A DNA stretch of 64,000 nucleotides, taken from positions 417,044 to 481,043 of the forward strand of contig FN647938.1 of NCBI GenBank assembly GCA_000310025.1, given 5' to 3'. Under the pieces are notes generated by a model. The model was given only the letters and a program-made list of their open reading frames with translations, was not told where the DNA came from and searched no databases. Below, in pieces: positions 1-12,300 of the stretch. The position numbers were made by a program, and so were the translations under genes. Origin of the DNA: Ectocarpus siliculosus (taxonomy: Eukaryota; Sar; Phaeophyceae; Ectocarpales; Ectocarpaceae). The stretch's first letter is position 1. Each line of letters opens with the position of its first letter.

Positions 1-313
1 ATGGCCTTCCACAAAGGGATTTGTCTGTAACACACGCTGTATTGTGCGTCACGATTCCTTACCGAAGATCCTGTACTTGGTGAAAATAGGTTCCCGTTGT
101 GGTCCTTCCCACAGTGGTGGAATGTGTCATATAGGAAGGGAAGCAAATACGCGAAATTCCTGTGTTTTACTTGAGAAACCTTTGAAAAGCTAGGATATTT
201 GATTTTTTCCCCGCTGTTGCTCCTGCTCCGCCTCCATGATCAAATGAGTCACTATGTGCAACAACCGAGTGCCCCTTAACAATGTTCCAACTGCTGTGCC
301 TGCTGTGTCTCAG
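1..313 (+). other. Left-edge non-coding stretch, probably a TDP1 intron
   Basis: The frame used by the first TDP1 exon is closed upstream by a stop at 245-247. A pyrimidine-rich stretch ending in cag at 311-313 makes a good 3' splice site. I see no conserved coding segment here, so this is read as the end of an intron whose upstream exons lie outside the window. Confidence 0.6.
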
Positions 314-3122
314 AACCGATGGCTTTCGGAAATTCTGGCGTCGTTCATGCCACTGGAGGATGAGGGCAAGAAGGCAGAACCAACTAGACGGTCCGTTTCT
401 GAAGACGAAGCTCAGGCGACCCTACTCGAGCAGCACTTGCGAGTGGTCTGGCCAAGCGTGGAGGCCGTTCGCACCTCGTCGCAAGGCTGGATAGCGGGAG
501 GGTAAGAAAATCGATCCTTGGCATGGTCATGTCTGACAACCCGTCTGTTCTTCGCCCACATAAGGGTCGTGAGATGCGGCATTTTTGGACTGACTACAAA
601 AAGAGACCTGCACATGTGAAGAGTTAGTTTGTTTAGTACACACGGGTCTGCCCAGCACAATGTTTGGCGCTGCTGTCATGATGTATGGTCTGTCCTCCCC
701 TTATCGACCTTCCTCGTGTTGAGAGTCAAGGAAATCAAGGCAACAAACCATGGCCGCGAGCTCGCACCGCACGCCCCTTTTTTGTTGGCAACGCGCATGC
801 CGCACGCCTTGGAATCGGTGATGGTGGTTGTTTTTGTTGTTGTTGTTGTCTTCACATGAAGTACCGTTCCGATTTCTACTCAATCTGTCTGTATTGATCT
901 GTGCATACCACTTGACGTGATGGTGGTGGCCTAGAACCACCCCCGAGAACAAGGTGTTTAGGATGGACACCTACGGCACCCCGAAGCTAGCCAGACCTCG
1001 GCCACAGCCACACACCGCCTCTGGCACCACCGACTGCCCTCTGGTGCCCGTCTCTATGGCAGATCCATCTGCTGCAACACCGTCAACATGTACGGGGGCA
1101 AGTACAAGTGGCCCAACATGGACAACTACAGGTCCAACACGCCGCTGCCCGAGCTCCGGCCGCTGCTGCGCAAGTGGAAGGGGAATCCTGCGGTCAACCG
1201 CACCAGAGACGCTCCGCACATCAAGTCCTACCTGCGGTACCGGGAAGTGGCTGGGGAGAATGGTGAGGTCAAGTTTGGAGAGGTCAGGCGGGGAGGGGTT
1301 CGTGGCCTTGGCTTTGTTGGGGTCGAAGGCAACCAACGATGAAACGACAAAATGAACCCAAAAGATGTTATTGTTGCACTTTGCCGAAGAGGCTGATATA
1401 TTTGTGCGCTACCATGCTGCAGGAGTCCCGACCGCAAATGCCGTCTACTCTACAACGCTTCGTGCAACTGCGTTGGACCACAAATAAGACACATGTTCAC
1501 AAAGGACAAGCCTTGAAAATTTTGTCTCCTTCATCTTCTGCAGAAAGAGGAGAGGAGAGAGGATTATGTTGGTTGTTCTCGACTGCCGGAGGCAACAACT
1601 ATTGCAAGTGGTATCTTCGTTGAACACTTGCGAGGAAGTTTTGTCGTTGTTGTTCGAGTGACCTTGGGCAGCGGTAAGGTTACAAACAAGCACAGCTCCC
1701 CCGCGACCGCCGGTTGACCGCCCACCCAGAGCGTGCAGGAAATGAGAATTGTACGAACCTCTAAGCCATGCGCACATCGGACAAACGTGGTTCTTCGATT
1801 CCCGAGTCTGCTGGTGCCATGCTCCGCGGCGTCCTGATTGCCCTCAATGCTCTTGGCTTGATTTGGTTGTCGTGTGGCATCAGGGACGGAGACACGTGTG
1901 GACGGGGACGAAGTGGCGTGGTTCTTGCTCACCAGCAGCAACCTCAGCCGATCGGCGTGGGGTTACCTCAACAAGGTGAGGTTTCCTCAATAAGGATGGG
2001 AGTTGTCTCATTAAGGACGGGGTCACCTCCATAAGGGTGGGGTTGCCTCAATATGGTGAGGGTACCTCAATAAGGAAGGGGTTGCCTCAGTATCACCGGG
2101 TCACCTCCATAAGGATGGGCCATTGCTCTACCGACGACGTCATGCGTTTACACGAGTACCCCCCCCCCGCCCCTTCCGGCAGGCGTCGACAGACCTTACC
2201 CTCAGATCTTTCGAGATGGGGGTCATGTTTCTCCCAAGCCTGTTGCGGAGCCCCTCTCAAGATTCCGACGATGGCAACGCTGCCGCGAAAGCCTCGGGCT
2301 TCACGTGCACGCCAGGAGAGATGGGGCTCACGCAACGGTTCCCGCTGAGCCTTGGGTACGACTGCGAAGCCGGGAAGGGTCTTCCGCTTTCGCTGCTGCC
2401 ACTGCCGTACGTCTTGCCGGGTGAGTTCTTGGCCTGACGTGTACGTTTCGCCGTGGTTGACGTGTTCGCATGAGACTCCGCCATTGTATGTCTCATTCAA
2501 GCCGCATGGCAGTTTCGAAGTCAATTGTGGGTCCCTGATTTATTTGCGAACGGTGATCCTGTGTTATCCTGTCGCCATGACCAGCGGTTACGCGCTGTGT
2601 CAATGGTTGGAGTGGGGTGGATGTTTTCAAGCTATCGTTTATGGTGCATTCGAAGCGACGGCTCCCCCCCCCCCAGCCTGCAACTTGCACTTAAATCGGC
2701 TTCCCAGGGTCATCCGTACGATTTTGTTCAAAGAAGATATAGACGCTTCATTATGGACGGTGGTGATGTGTTGATGCAGAGACTCATCTCTGTTGGAGCA
2801 GTGTTGCACTCTCTATTCCCGAGTAGACCGTTCGAAGCGGATTGTTTCAGCGAGAAAAGCTTCGTTCCCCAAAACGTAGTTAGAAGTATGTGAACCAACC
2901 TGTGCCTCCTCTTTTCACCTTCTTCGCCTTCCTCGGCGCAACGTTTCTGTTCCTTCTCCTTTCATTGCCTGCAACTGCTTGATTCACCGCCTGGCAGCCC
3001 CACGGTACGACTTTGACAAAAGCCAAGACGCTAACGAGCGTCCTTGGGTGAGGGACCAGGATCAAAACCCGTCTTCTCTGGACCGCAACGGGGAGGCGTG
3101 GCAGGGCATCCCGCCCTTTTGA
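314..3122 (+). CDS. TDP1: Tyrosyl-DNA phosphodiesterase 1, C-terminal half (partial gene)
   Basis: TDP1 belongs to the phospholipase D superfamily and hydrolyses 3'-phosphotyrosyl DNA ends left by stalled topoisomerase I; it acts in nuclear DNA repair. Five exons in consistent phase are visible: 314-501, 1063-1262, 1884-1975, 2183-2420 and 2998-3122 (TGA 3120-3122), giving about 280 residues. Landmarks in order are VVWPSVEAVRTSSQGWIAGG, matching the human 'YPSVENVRTSLEGYPAGGS' segment; APHIKSYLRY, the second HKD motif with catalytic His and Lys; WFLLTSSNLSRSAWG, carrying the conserved Asn of the active site; SFEMGVMFLP with the conserved Glu; and LPLPYVLPG followed by ERPWV. The first HKD motif must lie off the left edge. 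The last residues after ERPWV (ending WQGIPPF) diverge from the animal tail. The identification is firm because every motif falls in order across four phase-matched introns. Confidence 0.95.
1958..2119 (+). repeat. 20-bp minisatellite starting at a TDP1 5' splice site
   Basis: About eight degenerate copies of a 19-22 bp unit, near consensus ggggttacctcaataagg, run head to tail. The first copy is the exon end and donor itself (exon ends 1975, GT at 1976-1977); the rest lie in the intron. Copies preserve the cctcaAtAAGG core. Confidence 0.85.
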
Positions 3123-4221
3123 GACCTTTTTGAGATCTCTTTGAGACCTTTTTGAGATTCTACTGCAGTGCTGTAGCCGGTGACCGAAGAACAGACGCTT
3201 GGAGGACACAACTTTGCTCAGAACAACTTCTGCCTGTCTGCATGGGCGTGTTGTCTAGTGGTGTCAGCGGTGCAGAGCTGGATGTTTTCGGGGTTGTCGG
3301 GGGGTAATACAATATATCCGTTCACGTCGATGTGCCGCATTAGTTTTTTCCCAATCTCTGCAGGAGCTCCGCCGCACGGAACGAACGGCCTGCCGGCGGG
3401 TGGGTCGTTCTTGTTGTTTCTTTCTTTCGAAGCACACGTTCGAAGCGACGGAGCCGTCTGTCCAGCGCGTGAGTACCGTTGTGACAGATGAGGCGAAGCC
3501 CCTCTAATGTAGGTACTGTAGATACATCGAGCACGGACGTCTCGTCATGGCAGTGGTCAGTGCCAAACACAAGGAAGAGAAGAAGCTTTTGTTTGGGTAG
3601 GGTGGGGCGTATCCTCCATTTGTGTGTACGGACGATGGGCAAGTGACAAACACGGCAAGTCCAAATATTGGATGAAAAAATACCCTGACATTGATGAGGG
3701 AGACTACTGCATTCGGAAATGCTGAACGGCAAACAAACGTATGTGATTCAAAACAAATCGTGAGCAGATACACAGACAGACACCTGGACGAAAAATCAAG
3801 CCGCTTCAGTTCTCAATAGGACACAAACACACGCACACGCACACGCACACGCACAGAGACACCTCTTCCTGGAGACCAAAATTGCGTTCGACGTCACTCA
3901 CAACGCACGTCGACAAACACGACGGGACAACCGTCGAACTCTACAATGCCGCTGATGACCACACCTACCGGTATGTGTATTTCCTTCCGAACCACGAAAT
4001 ATATCCTAACGAACATGAAAACGTAAACGCGCCGCAGCTCGCAACGTGTCGTCGAAAATTTACGCACCAACGCCTACCAATATGCAAGGTTTCGCAGAGT
4101 TAATAACTCGTAGAATGAAAAGAATGCGCTTCTTCGGTTCGAGGGCTGGAAAGTGACCCCTTGGCACCTAACCGCCCCCCCCCGCGCACCTTCAGAGAAG
4201 GTCCTAAACTACAGGAGCTCA
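3123..4221. other. Convergent intergenic region between TDP1 and USP9X-like
   Basis: This 1.1-kb stretch holds the 3' flanks of two converging genes. Open frames in it are short and match nothing I recognise. The only structure I see is a short CA-type microsatellite at 3821-3856. Confidence 0.6.
3821..3856. repeat. CA/CACACG microsatellite
   Basis: Alternating acacaaacac followed by four acacgc-type units, in the convergent intergenic region. Confidence 0.8.
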
Positions 4222-6333
4222 TCAAATGTTCACACGGTGGTCGCTGCTGTCGTCCTCGGGATGACTCCCATCGGCGGTGTCCGCATCTTGAACGGCCGCC
4301 GTCTCCCCGGCCGACGTGCTGCCGCCGCCGTCAGCACTACCACTTCCCTCATGAGAAAACAGGACGGTTTCGCCGTGCTCCTCGTCTTCCACCCGTGGCC
4401 CCGCCTCTGCCCTGACTGCCCAAAACTCCGCCTCGTCCCCTGCCCTCCGCCCGGCATCATCCGCCCCCGCGTCTCCGACCTTTCCCTCCGAGGAGGACGA
4501 GATTCCGTCCGCCTTGACCTTGGACACCACCTCGTACGGGATCACGGGGAGGGAGGAGGCGGTCGCGGCGACCGCCTGGGACAGCTCGTGCTCTTCCGCT
4601 CGCTTGGCAGCGGCGATCGCGGCAGCCTGAGCCTCGGCGGCCTCTTCCTGCTCGAGCTTCAGAGCCACCCTCGCCGCCTCCCCGAGGTCGCCCTCGAGCT
4701 GGGCTTGCTTCTCGAGGAGGTCGGACGCCGTCAGTGCCGTGGGCAGGACCGTCGTAGGAACAGCTTCCCCTGCCGCTGCTGCTGCTGCTGCTACTGCTAC
4801 TGCTGGCGGTGGTGCTGTTGCTGCTCCCTCTGTCGCTGTTGGTGTCTCGGGTAGCGCCTCGAAAACCCAGTTAAATGGGTGCCTGAGAGCGGGGGAATAA
4901 CGGCGCCGGATTTGATTTGATTCCGTTCGTGTTTATGGTTGAAATGTGTGTGAGAGTGGCGTGCAGTCGGAACAATCTCTGCCGTAAAACACGACCAATA
5001 AGCGCAACGTGCCGGTAATTGTGTGGGCCTCAAAGCCTGAACAGACATGGCCTTTTTTCAGCCGGAATACAAAACTGCGGACTCCACCTTTTGAAGGCCT
5101 CAAGAAACGAACGAACTTCCCATTTGCTGTAAATATAGCGCACTTTTGCCCAAAAAAGACACTGCTATCTACGAAATTCATGAAGCCGCCGTACGAAAAA
5201 AATGAGCGCCCTCTCCTTCCCCTCCACTGCCAGGTGTTGCCAACAGCTATTACTACAAAATTAGGTTCTCGCCCGTCTCTCCACTAATAGTCCCTTGGGG
5301 GCGACCGACTCTGAGAAAGCAACAAGGCTACTTGTATTGCTTCGACAACACTCACGGCTGAAACTCCCTGGTGAGGTCGAGCTTGTCCACTTCCATGATG
5401 CCCGCCGTTTCTCTGGGCTTAAGGAGCAGTGTCACGTCGCGCCCGGCCGGGACGTGGTAGTTGGGGCGGCGGGAAGGGTAGACTGTGTCCAGCCGTGACG
5501 GCGTGGGTTCAATCTTGAAGGTGAAGGTCACGCTGTCCATCCGGTGGTTTGTTACCTTCGCGCGCGCGAGGGGGGGGGGGGGGAGGAAAGGCGGAGGAGG
5601 AGGAATTACTCGGCACCCACGCTGGAAGGACACATGGCCTTGAACGACATACCTGCACCCAACACAAAAAAAAAACTCAACCAGGCGACACTAAACGCTC
5701 GCCTCTCCTCTCTCGATGCTTGCATGGATCCAGACGAAGAATGAAAATATATGCGGTGTGATATGACCCTCGCTATTGATAATCATTCGCGCTTACCCTC
5801 CAGAAGCGTTTGAGGGGAAATCCTCCCGCCATCGTCATGTGCCCTCCGCCACCAGCGCCGAGCATCATCATGGCCGTGTCTGTCGCGTCTAGCATCTCCA
5901 CCTAGGGTAACAAGCGATCATCATCAAAGACATGCATTGGCCCATAGTCAGCGCAAACGCACACGAAGCGCACCAACTTGGGCATCGCAACATGCAATAT
6001 CATGCGCATGGGGGGAGGGGGCCAACGCACATCGAAGATAGCATGGTAACCTCACAAAAATCAGACATCGAAGGAATGGTGCCGACTCCACCCCCCTTGA
6101 TACTTGTATTTTTCCACACAACTCTCAAGACCTAACGACATGTATCATGTCTGTGTATACTCCGAGCTTCCAAAGGCAAAGGGTCAGGATACAAGATGAG
6201 GATCGCTTGGCATCGTACATCCCCTCTCCCCGCGCCCTTCGCATTTAAGGAAACCAACCAACTTGTCAGGCAGGACGAGTTCCCTGGAGACCATCACCAG
6301 CAAGTGCGTTCTCGCGGCGATTTGGGAACATAA

Positions 6334-6345
<12 letters not shown>
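4222..6345 (-). other. C-terminal extension of the USP9X-like protein
   Basis: Four to five exons follow the last segment alignable to USP9X. One near 5.8-5.9 kb is Met/Gly-rich (MLDATDTAMMMLGAGGGGH). One near 5.35-5.56 kb looks beta-rich (TFTFKIEPTPSRLDTVYPSR). The last exon, 4222-4857 (acceptor at 4858-4860), holds an Ala-rich linker, a charged helix-forming stretch (LLEKQAQLEGDLGEAARVAL) and an acidic Ser/Gly-rich tail. No family is recognised. It could belong to a separate small gene, but no start codon or promoter gap is evident. Confidence 0.5.
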
Positions 6346-6364
<19 letters not shown>

Positions 6365-9300
6365 GCGCGCCTCTCAAACCCTACCTATACCATGTTGCTT
6401 TTTATGCTGGCTGATTCTCTTAATGCTGTTAGAGCAGTGCTGTTGAATTCAATTCCGTTTCTTATTTTTCGTGGTTGTCTCGGTGCTCACCTGAACGCCG
6501 TTGCTTGTGGAGCTCTCCACCCGAGTCACACCCGGCTCTCCCTCGGCAGGGCCGATCCTGGCCCTCCTGGTCATGTCAACCAAACGCTCCTCCGCCGTGT
6601 GGCCAAAGTAGGCCTTCTCGTACGCGCTGACAAAAAAAAAACACACACACACACACACACGCGCGCAATTAATTAGTCACTGGTTAGCCGGGTAGCGCGG
6701 TCAATGCTATCAAACACGCACACGAAGTATGCATGTACCATTGGGGTATTGCATAGCTGTCGAACGATTCCAACATCATCGCTTGCAAGGTACAGTACCA
6801 TCCATGCAACGTTGGCAAGGTTTGACGTTGTAGGGCGACACCCGATTTGTCGGTACAATTTCACTTCCACCTTTACCCCGTGTGTGTCAACATGATTTCT
6901 TTTCGGACGGAGTGCCTCTGGATGTCCATCGACATGTGCGTGCACGGATAGCTCGATGGAAACAAACTGAACGTCAACTTAGAAAAAACACGTCGTTTCT
7001 TTCCTGCACATGTGGGGTGTTGGGGAGAAAGGGATGCCATAAACAGGATAGAAACACAGCAGCAAGATATAACTAATTCATTCTCTCGCCCAAGACGCAG
7101 CACATTACACTGAAACCTTTAACATGCACGAACAACCCCAAAAACAAGCTGTATTTGAGCTATCATAGACTCGGACAAGAGAGGCTGTGACATACCTCCG
7201 CATGCGAGCAACCGTATCCACCACGCGAAACACGCTATTCAACACCCCCCAACAAGCAATGGACAGATAAAAAAATTGCTGCGTGGGGCGCGACAACATT
7301 CATTCATGTTTATCTTTACTTGCCCCGGGAATTCAGCAACAAGACCACCATACAGGGTAGACTTATTTGTATTCACCTGAGGTTTTCCTTGATCTGGATC
7401 AAGTCCATCTCTTTCACCCGAAGCGGCCCAACACCGCCCAGCGCAGAGCCGTATGCGTCGTATGTGTCCATCAGGTGCTTGGTCATCCAGTCCGCCCAGG
7501 GGAGCATCTCGTGGCTGCGGAGCTTGCTGACATGTGCCCCAATGCCAGCATTTTCGGCCTGGGTATACAACACACCGGTATGTTAGTCCGGCCGACGTGG
7601 GTGGTGGTGCCAACGACCACATTGGGCGGGGGCACAGCAGCAGTGGAGGAGGAGTGCGGGGGGGGGGGGGGGGGGTTCGGATGCTGGGGCTTTCGCGCTT
7701 GTGGTGTACCGCAAAGCACGTCAGGACCAAGTTCGGTTGCATGGCGATTCAACTCGAACACCGTCAGTCGCAGAACAGCAGAGAGAGGCGCAACCACAAG
7801 CAGGTACATCACACATGCAGAACAAGGCCGGCACAGCACAGGCAGAGTAAACCGCACAAGAGCTCTCGTAGTACACGTTTCGATGGCGACGCGACAAAAA
7901 CCACTACACCACAACACCACAACGCTACGACTACAGTACGTTGTGAGGAGGGTATAGCTGATCGCTTGTCTCACCATCAACTCCGAGACGACCATCAGCA
8001 CGCGGAAGAGCCACTTGTCGTACTTTTCCTGCTGCAACATCATCAGCAGGAGGAGCTTCGGCTCCACCTCTTGCTTGCCCGTGCCCAGCACCATCTGATA
8101 CCGCTCCACCTCAAGATAACGAGGCCATGACAACACGCAAAACGCGGACAGTTTCCAAAAAAATAATACGTGGTAACTTCATGATGTGCGCTGGGCCCAC
8201 GGCGGTGTCCACCCAAAAATCACCGTTCCGTTTTTTTTTCAACCAAAAATACCACGCCTCTCTCGCCTCCAAACGTATCAGCCAGTTGTCAAGATCGCCC
8301 TAAACACACAAACTAGTCTCGGAAGGTCTGCGAGGAGCGGAGAGCAGCACGCCGCTTCGAAAAATCGGCCGCACCAACCCGCCAAATTTACAACACCGTT
8401 CTGATTGAGGGCACAACCTCATGATCAGTGGAGTGCAAGCCATGCCCGCCGTCAAATCCATCAAAACCCTTGAGCATGTATCGTGTAACAGGATCGTACA
8501 CTACTCGGGGACTGCACCTATTCATGTTGATAGTATTAATATTCATAGTACAAATATTTATAGTGCACCCATCGCATATGTATGTACCTTGAGGGTATCG
8601 TCCACCTCGAGCCAAGCCCGGAGGGCGAGCAGCCAGCTGTCGACATCGGCGAAGGGTGTGCTGTCGACCCCTTGGACGATCAGTCGGGAGAGCGGTCGCA
8701 GCAGCTTAGAGGCGTCGGCCGCCCACGCGCACATGAGCTCGGCCGCCGCCTCCGGTGCGTGGTGTTCCTCGAAAGCCTGCCACAGTTGGTTGGCGAGAAG
8801 GTGAGGTACAAAACACGTGACACGACGTCATCGGTTAGGCGCCAACCACGGGCATGCTTTGACCGCACACAACGGAGGACATGTGGCGGCACGGTATATA
8901 GTTGTTGTACGACGGGCGTGATTCGGCACCATAGGTGGACATGGTTCCGCATGGTAACATAGTACTATAAGTCGTACGACGGACGTGATTCGGTATGGTA
9001 GTTGTATGATAAGACGGAGACAAAGACGACGACCCTCACAACGTCTGGGTGTGTCGCGGTAGCGTACGCTGTTAGGTGCAGCAGGATACAGACAACGACT
9101 GCAATACGCAGCGGACAATCCCCGCACGCCCCTCACCAGATCGTACAGCGTCTCGCAGTTCAGGCACCGTCGGCAACCCGGAGACAAGGCCACGCTCCTC
9201 GACCGCTCTTTCGCGGTCATCCTGCTGCCCCGCACCCCCGCCACCCCAACAACCTCTGCATCGCCCCCCTCTTCTGCAGCTGCAGCAGAAGAAGGCGAGC

Positions 9301-12300
9301 CGGACGTGACCTCTAGAGTCTCGCGGTCCATCGGAGCCAATGATGTCGTCAGGGACAACGGTAAGGGCCCGCCCTCCTCGTTAATAGCGTCGGCACCGCT
9401 GTCTGGGAAGGCCGCCACCGGCCCCACCGGCATCGACTTGACCGCTCTCATGCTGCTTGCGCTTTAAAGCGGGGCAGGCGGGGCGAGCGACGCGTTGGCT
9501 GAGCAGGTGCTTGCAAGCTATGGTGAGTAAGAAAGACAACAACGTTAGCATCATGTCAACGCAGCTGCACGCCGCCGCCGCTGATTTATTACCGACTCTT
9601 CAACTGATCAGCGTAACCGTGCAGAAGAAAAAACGAATACTGCTGTTAGAAGACCGACACCCCAAAAAAAACAAATAGTTTGCACGCGCGCCTGTCATGT
9701 TCTCTCATTGTTAACATCTCAAACAAACACTGCTGACGTCGCCTTCAACGTGGCACCCTGCAACAGTCTCAACTCTCACCCTGAGTTTTGCTTTCGGACA
9801 AGGATAAGCGGGGACTGGCGTTATTTCTTTGGCCATCTAAAATTGTTATTGCCCCGCCTAGGCTGCACCTAGAATAAAAAAACAGACATGTACCCATACC
9901 TGTCATCACTGCGGGACCCCTCGCTATCCGACACAGTGTCCGTGTCCGATTCCACCTGCACCGATCCCCTCGGCTGCCACCGAGAAGTCTCGCCGGAGTG
10001 GGCGCGCAGCGACCTCAAGCAGCGCACCAGCGGCGAGAAGCGTGGCGGCGCTGTCTTGTGTCCCATCCTCGGCAGTCGCTTGTGAGGGTCGTACATCGGG
10101 CTCTTCTCCTGGGTGCGGCGGGACGAGTTCAGGGGGGCAGTGCTCGTCGTTTAGCGGAGGAACTTTTCTTCTTCTTCTTCTTCTTCTTCTTCTTCTTCCA
10201 CATTTTGGTAAGGATTATGCATGCATTCGTGAGGAGAACACAGCCCTACGACACATGTAGCTGGTGTCTGCGTCCATGGCGGCACGACGTGAAGAGATGA
10301 GGAAAGGAAAAGCGCGAGAGCAGGTGCGTATCGTTCCGCTAAAAGAACTCACCTACCTCTGATTGGGTACGCTAAAGCTGCCCCAGCGGAAAAGTCACCC
10401 CTCAGCGGAGGTGGCACGGTGCCGCAAGCACCACCTCCCTCTCTCACGTACGGACAACCCACGAGTCACATTCTCCCCCCTCACACCCACACACCTGCAA
10501 GAAGAATGAGCCCAGTCGGCACACCATCTGCCTGTTGAGCAGCAGATCTCTCTCCCTGTCCCCCATGTTGCCGACGCCCTCGATCACCTCCAAGAACTGC
10601 TCGAACCGTCCCCAAGATCTGGCCGCGTCGGGCAGCAGACTGACCCAGCCGGCCACCACCCTCCCCAGCCGCGTGCTCGACCGCCCTCTTTCCTCCTCCA
10701 TCTCCTCTTGGAGCTGCACCTGATCCCCTGCTGCAGGCCACAGGGCGTTCTCCGTCCCCTCTTCCAGAGCAGAAGCGGTGCCGCTCGATGTCGGCGTGGC
10801 GGTGGGGGTTCCGGCGATTGCGGCGGTGGCGCCGCCGCCCCCCCCCTCGGTGACGGATTGGTCGGCTAACAAGGAGGGGTCGAGCTGCTGCTGCGTTGGG
10901 GGAGGGTCGTCGTAGTCAAGATATCTGATGGAACAGAGGTGGACGGTGAGGGGGGGAGGGAGGGAGGTAGAGAGAGGGGGAGAGGGAGGCAATGAGAGGG
11001 AGGGAGGAAGAGGTAGAGAGAGAGGTATAGAAAGAGAGAGAGCGAGAGAGAGAGGGAGAGAGAGGGAGGGAGGTAGACAGAGAGGTAGAGAGAGAGGGAG
11101 AGAGAGGGAGGGAGGTAGAGAGAGAGAGAGAGGTAGAGAGAGGCACGCCAACGACGGCGTGGAATTATTGTCAATTACTTGTGGTGTTCAAAACAATGCG
11201 TTCGTCAGAGTTCACACCGGGAGTGCACCGCATTCCGACGCGTGCTCCGGACACAATTTCATAAACGAGCAAACGAGCCCTTACAAAACCGTCTAGCTTC
11301 ATCGCTTTCACCCAACCGAAAAGAACCCAACTGAATGGTTCAACCTGCACGCCAGACGTTTCCGACAGATGCAAACATTGTAAAAAATGCCACTCCCGCA
11401 CCTGTCCCCCTCCGCCCCCGCTAGAATGCCGAGCAGGTGGAGGTAGAAACCTCGCATCGCCACCCGCACGGAGCGGTCGGGGCACAGCAGAAGCATCTCC
11501 CGCATCCCCTGCATACCCCCCTCCGTCTCCGCGTCGAGGAAAGCCCCCGCGGCTTCAGGCCTTAGGTCGTACAGCCCCTGGACAGGAAGAGGGAGAGGGA
11601 GCAACGCCACCAACAACAACAAAGGCAGCGACAGAGTTGGGCCAAGTCACCTTGTGCTAACGGGAAGGGTTTCTTCCATAGAGTTCGCGAAAATACTAAG
11701 TAGTACCAACATCCTGGTACATTCTCGTCCGATTCAACAAAAAACTGCAACCTAACACGAGCTATCAAAAGACACGGCGTGGACCAAAGATGCGGAGGCA
11801 CGATACACAGACCATCGGGAGGTCACCGCATCATCGAACAGCATTGCCGCAACACCAGAGTTGAAGCAAACCAAGAGGGCTGCCCTCACACGACAACACC
11901 CCCTGTTGACTCGACTCGCCTGCAACTCCTCCACCAATGGAGCAAAGGCGTCGTTGTCGAGCGCGCGCGCCAGGTTGTCGAGAAGGTACCGCACTCCCCA
12001 CTCCAAGAACCCCTCCACCAGATCTACTGCTACACCGTCCGACAAAGGCGGAACCTCTCTCGGTAATTTCGCTTCAAGGGCGCCAGCAGGCGTGTCTGCG
12101 AGACAACCCGGCGATGGCTTTGTTCTGTCCCCGGTGGTGGCGGGAGAGGCGGAGGCAAGCTGTCGAACAGCCTTGATGATATCCAACACGAAGTTAGACA
12201 TGTCAGGGTGGTACAGCTGCCTGTCGAGAAGGAACCTGGTACGTACGACAGTCAAGGGAGGCAGTCGGCGGGGGCGTCGCGGAATGTCCGTCCGTCATGA

